Source of the DNA: Ustulina deusta
Taxonomy: Eukaryota; Ascomycota; Sordariomycetes; Xylariales; Xylariaceae
Reading direction: 5' to 3'
DNA length: 64,000 bases
NCBI GenBank assembly: GCA_023159155.1
Contig: JAJNNX010000007.1
Location: 310,001-374,000 of the forward strand
This document shows, one piece after another, positions 1 to 11,963 of the stretch. A model generated the notes under the pieces. It did not search any database. It saw only the letters and a program-made list of their open reading frames with translations, and was not told the origin of the DNA. The position numbers and the translations under genes are program-made. How positions within the stretch are numbered: position 1 is the stretch's first letter; the number at the start of each line of letters is the position of its first letter.

Positions 1-3000
1 AAGGGTGTCAGATTGAAATCATATCTGCCGAGAATGGAGAACTTTTAATGGTGCTCAATGATGGTCGCCTTGCGCTTATCACCTTCAGGATTGATGGCCG
101 TACAGTATCGGGGTTGAGCGTTCAACTAGTTGGGCCAGATTCTGGCGGGAATATCGTTCCAACACGCACGTCAACTCTCAGCAAACTTGGCCGAACATCA
201 TTATTCGTAGGAAGTGAGAATTCCGATTCTCTAGTTATTGGCTGGACACGAAAACAAAGCCAATCGGAAAAGCGAAGGCGTCGGCTACACGATGCGTCTC
301 TTGATCTTGACATGGACGATGAAGACTTGGAAGATATGGAAGATGATGACGATCTCTATGGAGAGGAGTCGGCTCCTACAAGGCAAGTCTCAAACGTCGC
401 AAATGGTCATGGAGGGCGATCGGGCGAACTCGTGTTTCGTATACATGATTCCCTCGTCAGTATTGCCCCGATACGCGACTTCACTCTCGGTGCGATTTCT
501 GGATCCAAGAATGAGGACCAATCGAATCAAGAAGGCGTCACCAGTGAGCTTAGCCTTGTTTGTGCGATAGGAAGGGGGAATTCCGGCTCAATCGCAATAG
601 TAAACAGAGCCATCCAACCAAGCGTTATCGGACGTTTCGAGTTTCCGGAAGCTAGGGGATTCTGGACAGTTGCTGCACAGAAGCCCATACCTAAATCATT
701 ACAGGGCGACCGAGGTACCACCTCCTTAGCAGCCGACTATGACGCTTCAGCGCAATATGATAAATTCATGATCGTGTCAAAGGTGGATCTAGATGGGTAT
801 GAGACATCAGATATCTACGCTTTAACGGGGGCTGGATTCGAAGCGTTAACAGGCACTGAATTTGACCCAGCTGCCGGTTTTACAATCGAGGCTGGGACAA
901 TGGGTCAGCATATGAGAATAATTCAAGTCTTAAAAACTGCAGTCCACTGTTACGATGGAGGTGAGAAGGCAGCTCAAGGTCCGCGCAGAGATGCTAACGA
1001 AACTCAATAGATTTTGGTCTTAGTCAAATAGTACCTATGCTAGACGAGGAAACCGGGGCAGAACCCAGGATCGACTATGCTAGTATAGTTGACCCTTACA
1101 TCTTGCTTGTTAGAGACGACGCAAGCGTGTTCATTGCGAAGATGGACAACAATCTGGAGCTAGAGGAACTTGAGAAAGACGATACATCATTGAACTCGAA
1201 AAAATGGATAACAGGCTGTCTTTACGAGGATAAATTTGGCGTTTTCTTAAGGACTTCAAGTGACAAAGGCACGAAATCCGGAGAGACCATAGTGATGTTC
1301 TTGCTGAGCAAGACCGGTGCGCTTTATGTATGTCAAATCGATGTAAACCATGGCAATGCGCTAACGCTCATGTACAGGTCTACGCTCTCTCTGATCTCAA
1401 GGCACCTATATACGTTGCCGAAGGATTACCATACCTCCCCCCTATTCTTTCTGCAAACTATGCAGCGAGGCGTGGAACATCGCGAGAGGCTCTCAAAGAA
1501 ATTTTGATTGCTGATCTCGGTGATAACACGTCTTACTATCCCTACCTCGTGGTAAGCTTCCTGGGTGACTGCCTCCTATTCCAATTACTCACCTGCTCCA
1601 GACTCGGAACAACCAAAACGATGTGACTATATACGAACCATTTCGAACCACTTCGGAACCTACCACGGAGCTCTCTCGGGTGCTCCATTTCCTGAAGTTA
1701 CCAAATCCCACTATAGCAAAGAACCCGGAAACAGTTACGGAGGACGACGTTGAAGGGCAAAGGACATATCCAATGCGACGATGTGACAATATCGCTGGAT
1801 ACAAAACCATTTTCCTCCCCGGCGACTCACCACACTTTGTTTTGAAGTCTTCCAAGACCCTACCCAAGGTCATTGAGCTTCAGGGTAGTGGTGTGCGCGG
1901 CATGAGCCTGTTTCATACGGAGGGTTGCGAGCGAGGGTTCATCTACGCAGATTCGCAAGGTGTCGCGCGAGTCTGTCAAATATCGGCTAGCCACACGACT
2001 TATGCTGAAATCGGGATGCCTCTGCGGAAACTGCCTTTGAATGTTGACACACACGCCGTCTCCTTCCACACAACGTCAGGAACGTTCGTCATTGGTTGCG
2101 ACACCTCGGAACCTTTTGAGCTGCCCAAAGACGACGACTATCACAAAGAATGGCACTTGGAAAAAGACTTACAACTTAAACCCACAGTCGACCATGGGCT
2201 AATCAAACTCATTAACCCTATGACATGGACGGTCATCGACACACTTGAGATGGAGCCTTTTGAAACAGTCATGTGCGTCGAAACACTACACTTGGAGGTT
2301 TCGGAGGCAACCAATGAGCGCAAACATCTTATCGCTGTCGGAACTGCCATATCTCGCGGAGAGGACTTGCCGATCAAGGGCCGGGTTCTTGTATACGACA
2401 TCGTGGCGGTCATTCCTGAGCCAGGCCGGCCGGAGACGGACAAGAGGCTCAAGCTCATCGCAAAAGAAGATATTCCACGAGGCGCAGTGACGGCACTCTC
2501 CGAAATCGGTACGCAAGGGCTAATGTTGGTAGCACAAGGGCAGAAGTGTATGGTACGGGGCCTCAAAGAGGACGGCTCGCTGCTACCTGTTGCATTCATG
2601 GATATGAGCTGCTATGTGACGGCAGTCCGCGAGTTAAGGGGAACTGGGCTTTGTCTTATGGCCGATGCCGTCAAAGGCGTCTGGTTCACCGGTTATACCG
2701 AGGAGCCTTATAAGATGATTCTCTTTGGGAAGAGCTCAACCAAGTTGGAGGTTCTCACAGTCGATTTCCTACCTGATGGAACCGAACTTTTCATCGTTGC
2801 CTGTGATTCAGATGGTGGCATCCATATTCTAGAGTTCGACCCAGAACGTGAGTTTAATTCTTCATACTATTTAACATTCTCTGGCATCCGGCTCTAACAA
2901 CCAACAGACCCCAAATCTCTCCAAGGCCATCTGCTGTTACATCGCACTTCTTTTTCTACCGGTGCAAATTTACCAACTCGCAGCATGCTTCTACCACGAA

Positions 3001-3434
3001 CGCTGCCAGCTACATCTGACTATCTTTCACAACATCAGCCAGATGGAGGCTCGTCGACTATGCAGTCCGCATCGATCATCCTGTTTAGCTCACCAACTGG
3101 TGTCCTCGCCACACTCTCACCGCTGTCTGAGCCGCAGTACCGCCGGCTGTCCTTCTTATCTGGGCAGCTACTCTCTTCATTACCCCAGTACGCGGGTCTC
3201 AACCCCAAAACCTACCGCGCTCCTGTGTCGACCGGTGCGATGGGACGGTTCCCGCCAGGCGTCGACGCCGGCATGGGGCGTAACATCATTGACGGTACCC
3301 TTTTGACACGATGGAACGAGTTGGGCGCTGGCCGCAAAGCCGAGATTGCGGGGCGCGTCGGGTTCGCCGATGTAGATGAGGTGCGCGAGGTGCTTAGAGA
3401 AGTGCTTGGGGCCGGTGGGCTCGGCTATCTCTAA
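1..3434 (+). CDS. CFT1: CFT1 / CPSF160, cleavage and polyadenylation factor large subunit (5' end outside window)
   Basis: Large WD/beta-propeller scaffold of the nuclear cleavage and polyadenylation factor (CPF/CPSF), which acts in pre-mRNA 3'-end formation. The reading frame is already open at base 3, so the start lies upstream; about 1073 residues are present of a protein usually near 1400. Five exons join in frame: 3-960, 1011-1327, 1378-1551, 1602-2847 and 2908-3434. The introns (961-1010, 1328-1377, 1552-1601, 2848-2907) are 50-60 nt, GT-AG, and several have GCTAAC or TCTAAC branch sites. Family landmarks seen are DGDFGLSQIVPM with DEETGAEPR, VTIYEPF, and the C-terminal run LNPKTYRAPV, GMGRNIIDGTLL and RWNELG. 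Stop is TAA at 3432-3434. The protein identity is recognised from family memory; splice phases agree at every junction. Confidence 0.93.
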
Positions 3435-3784
3435 TTATACCTTGCGAAAATGCAAAATGGATTGTTTGGACTTTTCTCGAGACGTCGAAGCTGGGAGGGT
3501 CCGGTTTGTCTTGTATTACGAAGTTAGAGAGGGAAGGGTCTTGGAGTTAGGAGCGAGCGTTTTTCCTCGCTGTGTATCAAGAAATTGCAGGTTATTCAAA
3601 ATACGAGGATAGTGTATTATTAGATGACGGCCACGAAAGATTTTCATATTATTCATACGTTCCTATCCGAATGTGAATTACCCTCAATAACCTCGGTTGA
3701 AGCTAAGTCTCACCTCCCATATAAAAAACCGATAACGCCAGTAAAAAGGCTCAACATATCAGCGTCCCATCACCATAACCGTGT
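3435..3784. other. Intergenic, convergent 3' ends
   Basis: Shared 3' flank of CFT1 (+) and the small conserved gene (-). No ORF or RNA gene seen. Confidence 0.6.
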
Positions 3785-3992
3785 CTAATCCTTCGTCTTC
3801 TTACCCGCCTTGAGATCCCGCTCAATCGTGTACGAAGGCTCGCCCTTCCCCTTCAGGTCTTCGGGATGATATTGCTAACGTCGGTGATCAGCCACAATCA
3901 ATGCCTACGACATCAAGCTCTTTTTTCCTGTCCTATCTCCGAACTATAAATATTTTAAAAATAAAAATAAAGTAAAAGAAAGAGGGCGGACT

Positions 3993-4023
<31 letters not shown>

Positions 4024-4466
4024 GATTATAAAAAATCACTTACCACATGCTCATACCGCCTATACGCACCACCGGCAGCATCAGGCTCGCGCATGACGTC
4101 GGCGCCCTCCTCGTACCGCATGACGTCGCCGGTGAAGGAGTCGACGCGGCCCGGGGGGATGGAGGCGGTGCCGTGCAGCGGGACGCGGCGGGTGACGGCG
4201 TCGACGACGCGGACGGCGGGCGTGGCCCGCAGCGCCTCCCGGTTGCCCTCGCGCACGGCGGCCAGCGGCGCGTACCGGGGGTCCCGGTTCCGCGAGGCCA
4301 GCGCCGCGTCGTACGGCCCCGCGTGGTGGTAGACGCCGCCCGGCCCCACGTCGTCCAGCGAGTCGATCTGGTCGGGCCGCGGCTGGTTCGCCTTGCGGAG
4401 GTGCGGGGAGCGGTTGGCGAGCTTCGCCTCGCGCTTGATTTGCTCGAGGGGGCGCGGGGCCGACAT
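3785..4466 (-). CDS. Conserved small fungal protein (170 aa, possibly Pal1-like)
   Basis: Two exons, 4466-4044 and 3874-3785, join in phase 0 across a 169-nt intron with donor GTAAGT and acceptor TTAG. The spliced product is 170 residues. It has a run of short conserved-looking blocks: VGPGGVYHHAGPYDAAL, NRDPRYAPLAAV, EALRATP, VPLHGTASIPPG and YEEGADVMRE. After the splice it ends in YHPEDLKGKGEPSYTIERDL. This block order is one I associate with a widespread ascomycete family of unknown function; the HHxGPYDA block resembles the Pal1 cell-morphology family, but that link is weak. The exon is much more GC-rich than its surroundings. The intron holds a 30-base homopolymer (separate entry). Without the intron the frame would end in the intron as a 146-aa product that lacks the conserved tail. 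Confidence 0.72.
3993..4022. repeat. Homopolymer G30 (C30 in the transcript) inside an intron
   Basis: Thirty consecutive G on the + strand, within intron 3875-4043 of the minus-strand gene, so the pre-mRNA carries a C tract and the template strand a G tract. It can form G-quadruplexes, and its length is likely polymorphic or uncertain in the assembly. Confidence 0.9.
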
Positions 4467-5279
4467 GTTGATTGTGTGCGTGGGTACACTACCTACCTAA
4501 GGTAACTTATTGATGGTGGAGGGAAGAGAAGAGAGTGCGATGGAAACTAATGGAAATTCTGATGTTGGCGGGCTATTCGAGTTGAGGGTTTACGTGGGTG
4601 GTAGTCACTGAAGCGGAGAGGGAGGGAGGGGTCTGGACCAGTGTTTTTATCTTGCTATTTGTTTGATGTTGGGGATTTGGTGGGTTGGAATACTTCCTTC
4701 CTATGCGTAAGGTTATGAAGACGAGAAGAAGATGGCATCGGAATCAATAGAGAGGTCCCGAAATGGGAAGACTTGGTTGGCTACAGATAGATAATGCTTC
4801 TGGTCCTCCTGATCCGATTCGCTGGGGACTCTGTGACACAACTTCGCATCGGAAAGTGTCATGCCATCATACATTATCCACCCTGATACCCGCTGGCGAG
4901 AATGGCAAGGCGTGCGTGATGCAATGGCTGAGCTGGAAGCGATGATGTAATTCCCAGAGATCTCGATCGGTGTTGAGCCTCTTGCACTAGAAGACGTGAC
5001 CCACAGGCGGCTCTCGAGCCAGTGACGCAAGATTGATGCAGGGATCTTTATCTTCTCAACGAGCTTCCTATCAATCATCTGATCCTATCTTAACTAGTCT
5101 AATTGCAGTGACGACATCTGGAGCTTCAAACAACAACCAGCGGAATACAAAATGTCAAAGGAATCAATTTTATAGAGTTGGTACCTACCTATATATGTGT
5201 GCAAACCGTTAACTGGATTTGTTATATTAACGGAATAAGTTGTCGAGATATATAGATAGGAGGTAGGAGGCCTGCAATT

Positions 5280-5312
5280 GATCCTCTCGCGTGGAGTTAA
5301 AAATGCAGTGAA
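5280..5312 (+). repeat. 33-bp dispersed repeat, copy 1
   Basis: Starts GATCCTCTCGCGTGG and ends AAAAATGCAGTGAA. The only difference from copy 2 is A versus G at the sixteenth base. Flanks are not similar, so only this short core is shared. Confidence 0.75.
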
Positions 5313-5433
5313 GCACAATAATAGAGCGGCGCATATTGTAACCCTATGCACCCTCTATCTACTAACTAGGTAGTAGCAATACCTTACTCCTATTGGTGCA
5401 ATAGGAAAAGATCAAGTCGGAAAAGCAACGTTA

Positions 5434-5466
5434 GATCCTCTCGCGTGGGGTTAAAAATGCAGTGAA
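5434..5466 (+). repeat. 33-bp dispersed repeat, copy 2
   Basis: Same unit as 5280-5312, 154 bp downstream in direct orientation. A partial third copy at about 6015-6037 keeps the TCCTC and AAAAATGCAGTGAAG parts. Confidence 0.75.
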
Positions 5467-6469
5467 AGCGTGCTTTAAGTTCTTACCTGTGGCTTATGCA
5501 CCGCGCCGTATGCACCGCTCCCGTATGAGCTGTAAGGTACTGTGCCATAGCGATTTGTCTTTTTGCTATGGGTCCCGAAGGACATGGGTGCTTTACTTTA
5601 ATGGGCCTATGAGTTCCATTTCTCCAACACCACAGTACCTAGCCAAATGTATGCGTATATCATCTATGTATAACTCATGGTTCGCACACTACCTATACAC
5701 CCCCAAAAATTAAAGGAGATATATAGCTAGAATAAGTAACTTTTAGTTGGCTAAAATTAAGTGTTTAAAAGTCTTTTAAACAACCTACACTTTTGTAGCT
5801 AAATTACTAGTAAACATATCTCTAGAAAACAAACTGCTTATTGGTCCTTATAGATCAAGATCCCCCGACATGGCTGCCCCTACCTCTCAGGTGATGTCGG
5901 GCAGGTTTGTTCCAGCTACTATAACATATGTTTAAATTCGTGCAACTGTAGCTACTAGGTCTCACGTTAGTAGGCATATAGTATGCAGAGCGTACTGTAT
6001 GATAATGAAACTAAGGTCCTCGAGAAAAATGCAGTGAAGATGTAAGAGGAATACAAGAGGTGCCCGCCACCAAAGACCGGCGCTAATGGCTTGGCATGAG
6101 GTAATTGTCCGCTATAAACCATAGTGTCGGTAGGTACCTAGGCAGGCATGCAGTTTTTTTTTAATCGTTTTTTTTTCCCCCAGAGACCAGATAGTGAAAA
6201 ATAAGTACCTATGATACATATACGCGTGTATCCGCGCTAGACAAGGGTAATGCAGGCTGCAGCCAAGGTCTCCATATTCGATCTATTATGTATGTACTTT
6301 GCCTAGATACCCCATACCTAGGTGCTGTCGTTGTACCCGTCTCAAATTCGCCGCCCTCTCCTGGGTTAGAAGAACTGCACATATCATTTTCAAGTTTTCC
6401 AGCGGTTCGTGTCTCTAAAACCATGCCCCCGGCCCGAACTAAGCGCAATCCACACGGGGACAGATAGAA

Positions 6470-6830
6470 ATGGGTCTCGTAGATTACTCGGACTCGGACG
6501 AGTGTGAAGACGCTACCAGTCCTCGGAAGAAAAAGCAGAGGACGTCAGATGACGATGCAACAACAACTGCTGCTGCGGCGGCGGCGAAAGACGTGCTTCC
6601 GCCTCTCCCGTCAGCCTTCCACGACTTGTACGCGTCCACGGTGCGGGTCAGCGCGAGCGATGACCCGGCGCTGCACCAGGGCCGGAAGCGTGTGAATCCT
6701 CACAAAGCCGGGCATTGGCCGAGCCACTTATACATCGAGTGTGAGTTCTCATCCGTCTCACAAGCATTTCACTTCATTTCCACATCTCTTTTGCTAAGGC
6801 TACTCCAAGACTCATTATAAGTTCTTCTGT

Positions 6831-6912
<82 letters not shown>

Positions 6913-7766
6913 TTAACATAGCATCCCACCAAGAGATAGTATTTACTTACATCCATATAAACTAACTTGGGACAGGGCATCCAACACCGACAGAACGAAT
7001 GACTCTCACCACGCTACTCTCAACCCTCCAATCCAATCTCACCCCAGCCCCCTCCTCACCATCCGCACCATCATCGCCCCCCTCAATATCCATAAGCTCC
7101 TTCCTAACCTCAGACCTCGGCGCGCCACAGCCTCTCCACATAAGTCTCTCGCGGCCCATCGTGCTCGGCACCGCGCAAAAGGACGACTTCCTCTCGGCCG
7201 TGGAATCGAGCGTCCGCACGAGCGGCATCGCGCCCTTCGAGCTGGCGCCGCTCGGGCTCCGCTGGCACCGCACGGCGGACTCGTCGCGGTCGTTCCTCGT
7301 GTTGCGAGTCGGCAGCCGCCAGCCGGCCGCACTCGATAAGAGCGAGAGACAGGCAGACGATGGGAACGACGGCGACCGATCCGCAAACCCACAACTCGCG
7401 CCCCTCCTGCGCCGCGCCAACGCGCTCGTCACGGCCTTCGGCCAGCCGGCTCTATACGCCCTCGCGCGACGCGCCGGAGAGGGCGAGAGCGCGGACGTCG
7501 ACGACGCCTTCCACATCTCCATCGCCTGGTCCTTCGCCGTGCCGAGCGCGGACCTGCGGCGTCTGACGGAAGAGGCTTTCGACAGCGCTTGCGACGACGA
7601 CGACGTCGACACGACGATCGCGGATGCAGTGCGCGTCATGCGTGTCCGCGTCGAGGGTATCAAGGCCAAGATCGGGAATATCGTGACGCACATACCGTTG
7701 CCTGACGCCAGGAGTCGGAGGAAAGAGGGCAGCAGGGCCGCGGGCGGCGGGTTATTCGGCATCTAA
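6470..7766 (+). CDS. USB1: USB1, U6 snRNA 3'-end phosphodiesterase
   Basis: 3'-5' RNA exonuclease of the 2H phosphoesterase superfamily that trims the oligo-U tail of U6 snRNA, leaving a phosphate end that stabilises U6; nuclear. Exon 1 is 6470-6740 and exon 2 is 6976-7766. The junction codon is T|GG, giving YIEWHPT, the family's entry motif. The product is 353 residues. The N-terminus is acidic and Lys-rich (YSDSDE, PRKKKQR), a likely nuclear localisation signal. The two catalytic HxS/T signatures are HISLSR, in the first half of exon 2, and HISIAW, about 100 residues from the C-terminus. The ATG at 6470 follows a stop-rich leader. The single 235-nt intron is unusually long for this window because it contains two microsatellites. 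Confidence 0.9.
6834..6909. repeat. Compound (TA)n-(CT)n microsatellite in the USB1 intron
   Basis: A TA run (6834-6860) passes directly into a CT run (6860-6909). Both lie between the donor and the branch region of the USB1 intron. The CT part is pyrimidine-rich on the coding strand. Confidence 0.95.
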
Positions 7767-8332
7767 GCACCCTAGCTTCAACCAGTGCTTAGATATCGAG
7801 GACTTAAATAGGTGGAGAGGTAATGTTTTCATTCTGTTACCAAGCATCATGATCGTGTTGTACAGCGTATATTGCCAAAGATATAGCAGTGACCTATTGA
7901 CTCTCTTGTAAAGCAATTTAGTTGGGTAGTCTCTATATGCAAAAGCGCCCACGGGTATGAATAAGCGTGACAGGTAAGATGAATCATATTGAAAACGACC
8001 CTTTTACACGCCTTCCGGTCAATTCAAATAAACAGAACACCTATGAAACTCCGCTATTATGGTTGTATCGGTTCTGAAGATGCTCATGCTCGGTAAATAT
8101 CAAGTTCCCCTCTTATGCTATGTGGCATGAGGCCACCAGCGAACGAAAAATAATCCGCTCGTGGCCTCTATCTGAATCCAGCTCCATGCCATGCAATCAA
8201 TCCTGTAACAATCTTCGTTCTTGTATATACAACACAACATGCGCCTAAGTATGCAATTTCAAACGAGCAAACGAACAAGCAAGAAGGGGCTAGCGAGCAA
8301 ATGAAGCAGAAGCGAGAATACACTGATAAAAT
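7767..8332. other. Intergenic, convergent 3' ends of USB1 and ERO1
   Basis: 566 bp, mildly AT-rich. No gene or repeat recognised. Confidence 0.6.
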
Positions 8333-10385
8333 CTACAATTCATCGAGGCTTGGACGCTCTAAATGCCAAGTTCGCGGCGTGACAGGGAGTCCAATGTAAA
8401 ACTCCCAGAAACGATTGAGTTCGAAGATCAAGATCGAGAACCTAAAGTATGGACATATATCTATTAGCTGAGGAACCTTCACAGTTGAGCTGATGGCAAA
8501 TATTGACAAACTCACAGTAGTTTAGGAAAGCCGATCCACCCCCTAAGGACCATTTGAAGGGCTTTAGTAACCTGGTTCATCTCTGCCCAAAACTGTTCTT
8601 GCGTATTTGCAGGGTTTTTCCGCTTTTCGGGTAACACGTCCGCTTCATCTTCATCAAAATTATCATACTCGTTATCCCACACAACCTCAGCATCGGTCAA
8701 TTTGGCCGGCAGCTCGGTAGGCTTAGTATCTGTCCGTGAGTCTGGCGATATTCTAACAGCATGTGGTTTCTTTGCACGGTCTGGAATCGGTGACGTTGCC
8801 TGTGGTTCACCTGCCTTTGCAGCCTCTGCCATTGCCCGGAACTGGTGGTGCGCTCTTACCGAGCTGCTCAGTCGCGCGTAGGTGTTAAATAGAGCAACCA
8901 ACTCCGTTCGCTTGAGCTCTGGAACTTCGCCACTATCGTTGTCCGTTTCGAACAGGACTTTCAGCGCCGCGCCATAACCCGCGGTTTGCAATTTACCCCA
9001 GAGTCGGCACTTGTCGCAGCCGACACAATCCATTATGCGGCTCACATTTCTGAAGCGGTTGCGGAAATCTTCTTTCAAAGAGGGACCCTCGCCATTCTTG
9101 AACATCAGACTTTCATCGAAGATCTGGGAAACAGAGGACGATGCCTCTGTGACCGCAAGAACCTTGGCCTTCGTGGCGGCATCTTGATCTGGTTCTCCCA
9201 TACAAAAGGTATATTTTTGCAGGTAGGGGCCAAGTTTCGCCACGGCGCGAGTGAGCAGTGCGTAGTTGAAGTATAGGTTCGAGATACGTTCAGGGTGAGT
9301 AAGCAACCTCTCGGTGTAGCACTTCAGGTTCGGCTGCCACTCGCCTGTGGTTTGATTGAGAAAATCCCAGCAAAGATGAGTGCTAATGCTTGAGTGCATG
9401 CCTGATATTACACGGTAGAAAACGCGCTTCTCGAGGCATTCATCTTCGTTTTCCAGACCAGTCTGTGCGAACGATGTACTAGGGTCTTGATGGTGTTGCT
9501 GATAGATCTGTTGCCGCTCTGCCGACTGAAGGACATTTCGGAAATCTTGGGCGGCTGGTCCCTGCAGTAACGAGGACATACCCAAGGAGGCTGACTGCGG
9601 GAATGATGACTTTTGGAAACAGTTCTCCCTATATATAGCATCCCATACCATCTTGGCGCCTTCGCCGGCGAAGCCAGTGAACCGCTCCGGGTTATGGACT
9701 AAGCTCACATAGTCACCCTTAGAGCCCGTGGTCTCGTCCTCCGGCACGCAGTAGTCTCGCTCCTCGCATTCGTCGTCATATTCAACTATACAGCTTTCGC
9801 CCACGTTTTCTCCCAATAAGCCTTGCAGTGGTCGTTGCGGCTTCTCCTTCTGTACCTTCTTCCCTGGATGCTTTGCGGAGGGGCCCTCTAGTTTTCCCAG
9901 CTCGCTCGCCCTCCATACCTTGGGTATGTCTTCTTCATTATCTATCGTGTTGACGGCGCATGCGATATTGCCACACATGCCATTCTCGTCGTTCCAGAAT
10001 GGACATCTCTTATTATAGAGGTTGAGTCGGTAGTATGAAAAGAAGTCGAACTCCTTGGTCAGCTCGTCAACGGCGGGTTTCACCCTGTCGTTGAGGTTCT
10101 CGAGGGTCTGGTAGGAAACGCAGGCATCGCTCACGATGGACTTGGGCGAGAACTGGTAGATGGCATTGTTAGAGATGTGGTCGCGGAGACGTGACGGGGG
10201 GATGGCTGCCACCGTCGCCGGCGTGCAGGTAACGAGAAGAAGTAAAAGAGAAGTTATAGAGAGCAGCGGGAACAACATACTGCACAAGAATCATCTTGCT
10301 CTCGCTTGGTCGTCGTCTTGCACTGCGCCGGTGATGCCCAGAGCGCAAAAACAGTCAGGAAGAAGAGCTTCCCAGCAGACGGCAT
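8333..10385 (-). CDS. ERO1: ERO1, ER oxidoreductin
   Basis: FAD-dependent thiol oxidase of the ER lumen that reoxidises protein disulfide isomerase. Three exons are proposed: 10385-10281, 10152-8516 and 8441-8333 (616 aa). Exon 1 encodes a signal peptide (MPSAGKLFFLTVFALW) and ends QDDSCA. A perfect GTATGT donor, a CTCTAAC branch site and a TACCAG acceptor (intron 10153-10280) lead in phase 0 into FSPKSIVSDACVSY, the family's N-terminal block. The shuttle disulfide motif CGNIAC is at residues 95-100, and the active site is in the CVGCDKC motif. The last exon (intron 8442-8515) adds NRFWEFYIGLPVTPR and ends SLDEL, similar to an HDEL-type retrieval tail. A longer single-exon ORF starting at the ATG at 10278 also looks hydrophobic, but it would translate intron sequence. 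Confidence 0.92.
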
Positions 10386-11963
10386 ATCGGCGGCAGACGG
10401 GGTCGTAGTAGTTATGGACACTTTTCTCAAACGAGTTTGTTACCGAGACAGGGCGTGTCGTCGGAGGAAGCACCGGCGGCCAGTAGGGCAAATGCAGCGT
10501 GCGATTAATGACACCCTCCTGCTTCATTCGGCAATTGCGAAATGCAGAGGGGAGAGGGCGGGACAATCGACAATGGTTCCGAGTCTGTGCAGGAGAAGCA
10601 ACAGGGAGAGAAAGTGGGCGAGGTGTCCAGAATATGGAATTTAGCCAGATTTTAGATTCCACATAACGGGTAGGTAGAGTAGGCACTATACGGGAATGTA
10701 CAGGATGGGTAGAATGCACATGCAGGATGAGGATTTGCCACTTTGTTAATTTCGATCCGGGTCAACCCAACAACCTTGTACGTACCTTATGATGCAGGCA
10801 GGAAGGCAGGCAGGTTAGGCAGGTACTGTAGGTGACCAAGTGAAGAATTAGCTTATCAGGGCTGTCGAACAAAAGATGCTACTTATAGGTCTGTACAGCA
10901 CTAGGTACACTATTGTACTTCACTCAGCCCTACTTACGTGTATACAGAAGTTTAAAAAAAAAAAATATATATAAACATCACGGTAGCGGTGACCACTTCA
11001 GAAGCCATCAGAAATAATCACAACGTGTTCTTTTAACACTACTGATTAGGTACCATTAATAATGAGGTACCGTTCGGGAAGTATACTAATTCTGGCCACG
11101 GTACAAGAATCGAACAATTCAACGTCATACCAGACGATTACAGGCAGGTGGTTCGACACTAGCACGGTCTCGGCAAGTCGGGACGTTGTCAGGGTTCAGG
11201 TCCAGGGTCTAGCTGGGCTGATCATCAGACAAGTGAGAAGCGCGCCCCACTTCCCAACTACCCAGGTACTACCTAGATAGACTACCGAGGTAGGTAGTAT
11301 ACAGTTCGGTACCATGCCTACCTGGCGAAGGTAGACTGCCATCCACCTAACCCAGAGACTGGCATGGCTGAGAATGAATTTGGTGCATGAGTCAAGGCAG
11401 GTACCAAACCTAAAGACCTACTAGTATATAGTAGAGTCCAAGATAACATTTGGAGTCAATCTAACTTGACACCTGTCCCAATATCAGGTCATGTGCCATT
11501 CCTAGCCGAGGTAGACTCGCGAGCTTGAAATCGTTCCCGTAGGATCTGCCGTACACACACTACCACTAATCTCCTACCAAAACTCTGTTTATGGCTGTCA
11601 GCACACCTACGAATTGGTTCCTTGGCTAAGTGTATGTTCTTGGCTAAATATCTCTATTCGTTGGGGTGCTTGCTTCTTGGCTAGACTAGGATCAGAGGAC
11701 GGCTGCGGCTGCGGAGGGGCAGATACTTATTTAGGTGGGGACCCACTGGCGGTCAACACTCCCAGAGATAGAGATATAAAGAAAGAGAAGTGTAGCATTG
11801 GAAGGATCAATTGTGGTGATGTGGCAGCTGTCAACATTTCTGCGGGACGAAACGGACCCGGGGGTTGCACTTCTATGTCGCAAAGCTCTAGATTTAAAGT
11901 AGTAGGTTCTTCGATTCCATTTGTAACGGCGGGATGGTAACCTCGACAGGGGCACGATCCAGT
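10386..11963. other. Spacer upstream of ERO1 and 3' of the broken APH gene
   Basis: About 1.6 kb. It holds GGCAGGCAGG-type and TACCTAGGTAG-type short repeats (around 10800 and 11270-11300). No supported gene. An ORF at 11614-11940 lacks an ATG start. Confidence 0.55.

Larger units (their letters stand above)
4467..6469. other. Gene-poor spacer with short dispersed repeats
   Basis: About 2 kb, AT-rich, without a convincing gene. A 121-codon ORF on the minus strand (4713-5078) has an ATG but no recognisable domain. A 33-bp repeat occurs at 5280 and 5434, with a partial copy near 6015. The right part is the promoter and 5' UTR of USB1. Confidence 0.6.

Noticed and set aside
4713..5078. 121-codon minus-strand ORF with ATG
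   Set aside because: No recognisable motif and no neighbouring exon; one such ORF is expected by chance in this much spacer.
8512..10287. ERO1 as a single ORF starting near 10287
   Set aside because: The frame opens at TTG, and the first ATG (10278) lies inside a consensus intron. The upstream exon gives a better signal peptide and the family-type junction.
10291..10719. 142-codon minus-strand ORF upstream of ERO1
   Set aside because: Covers the true first exon in another frame; composition is not protein-like.
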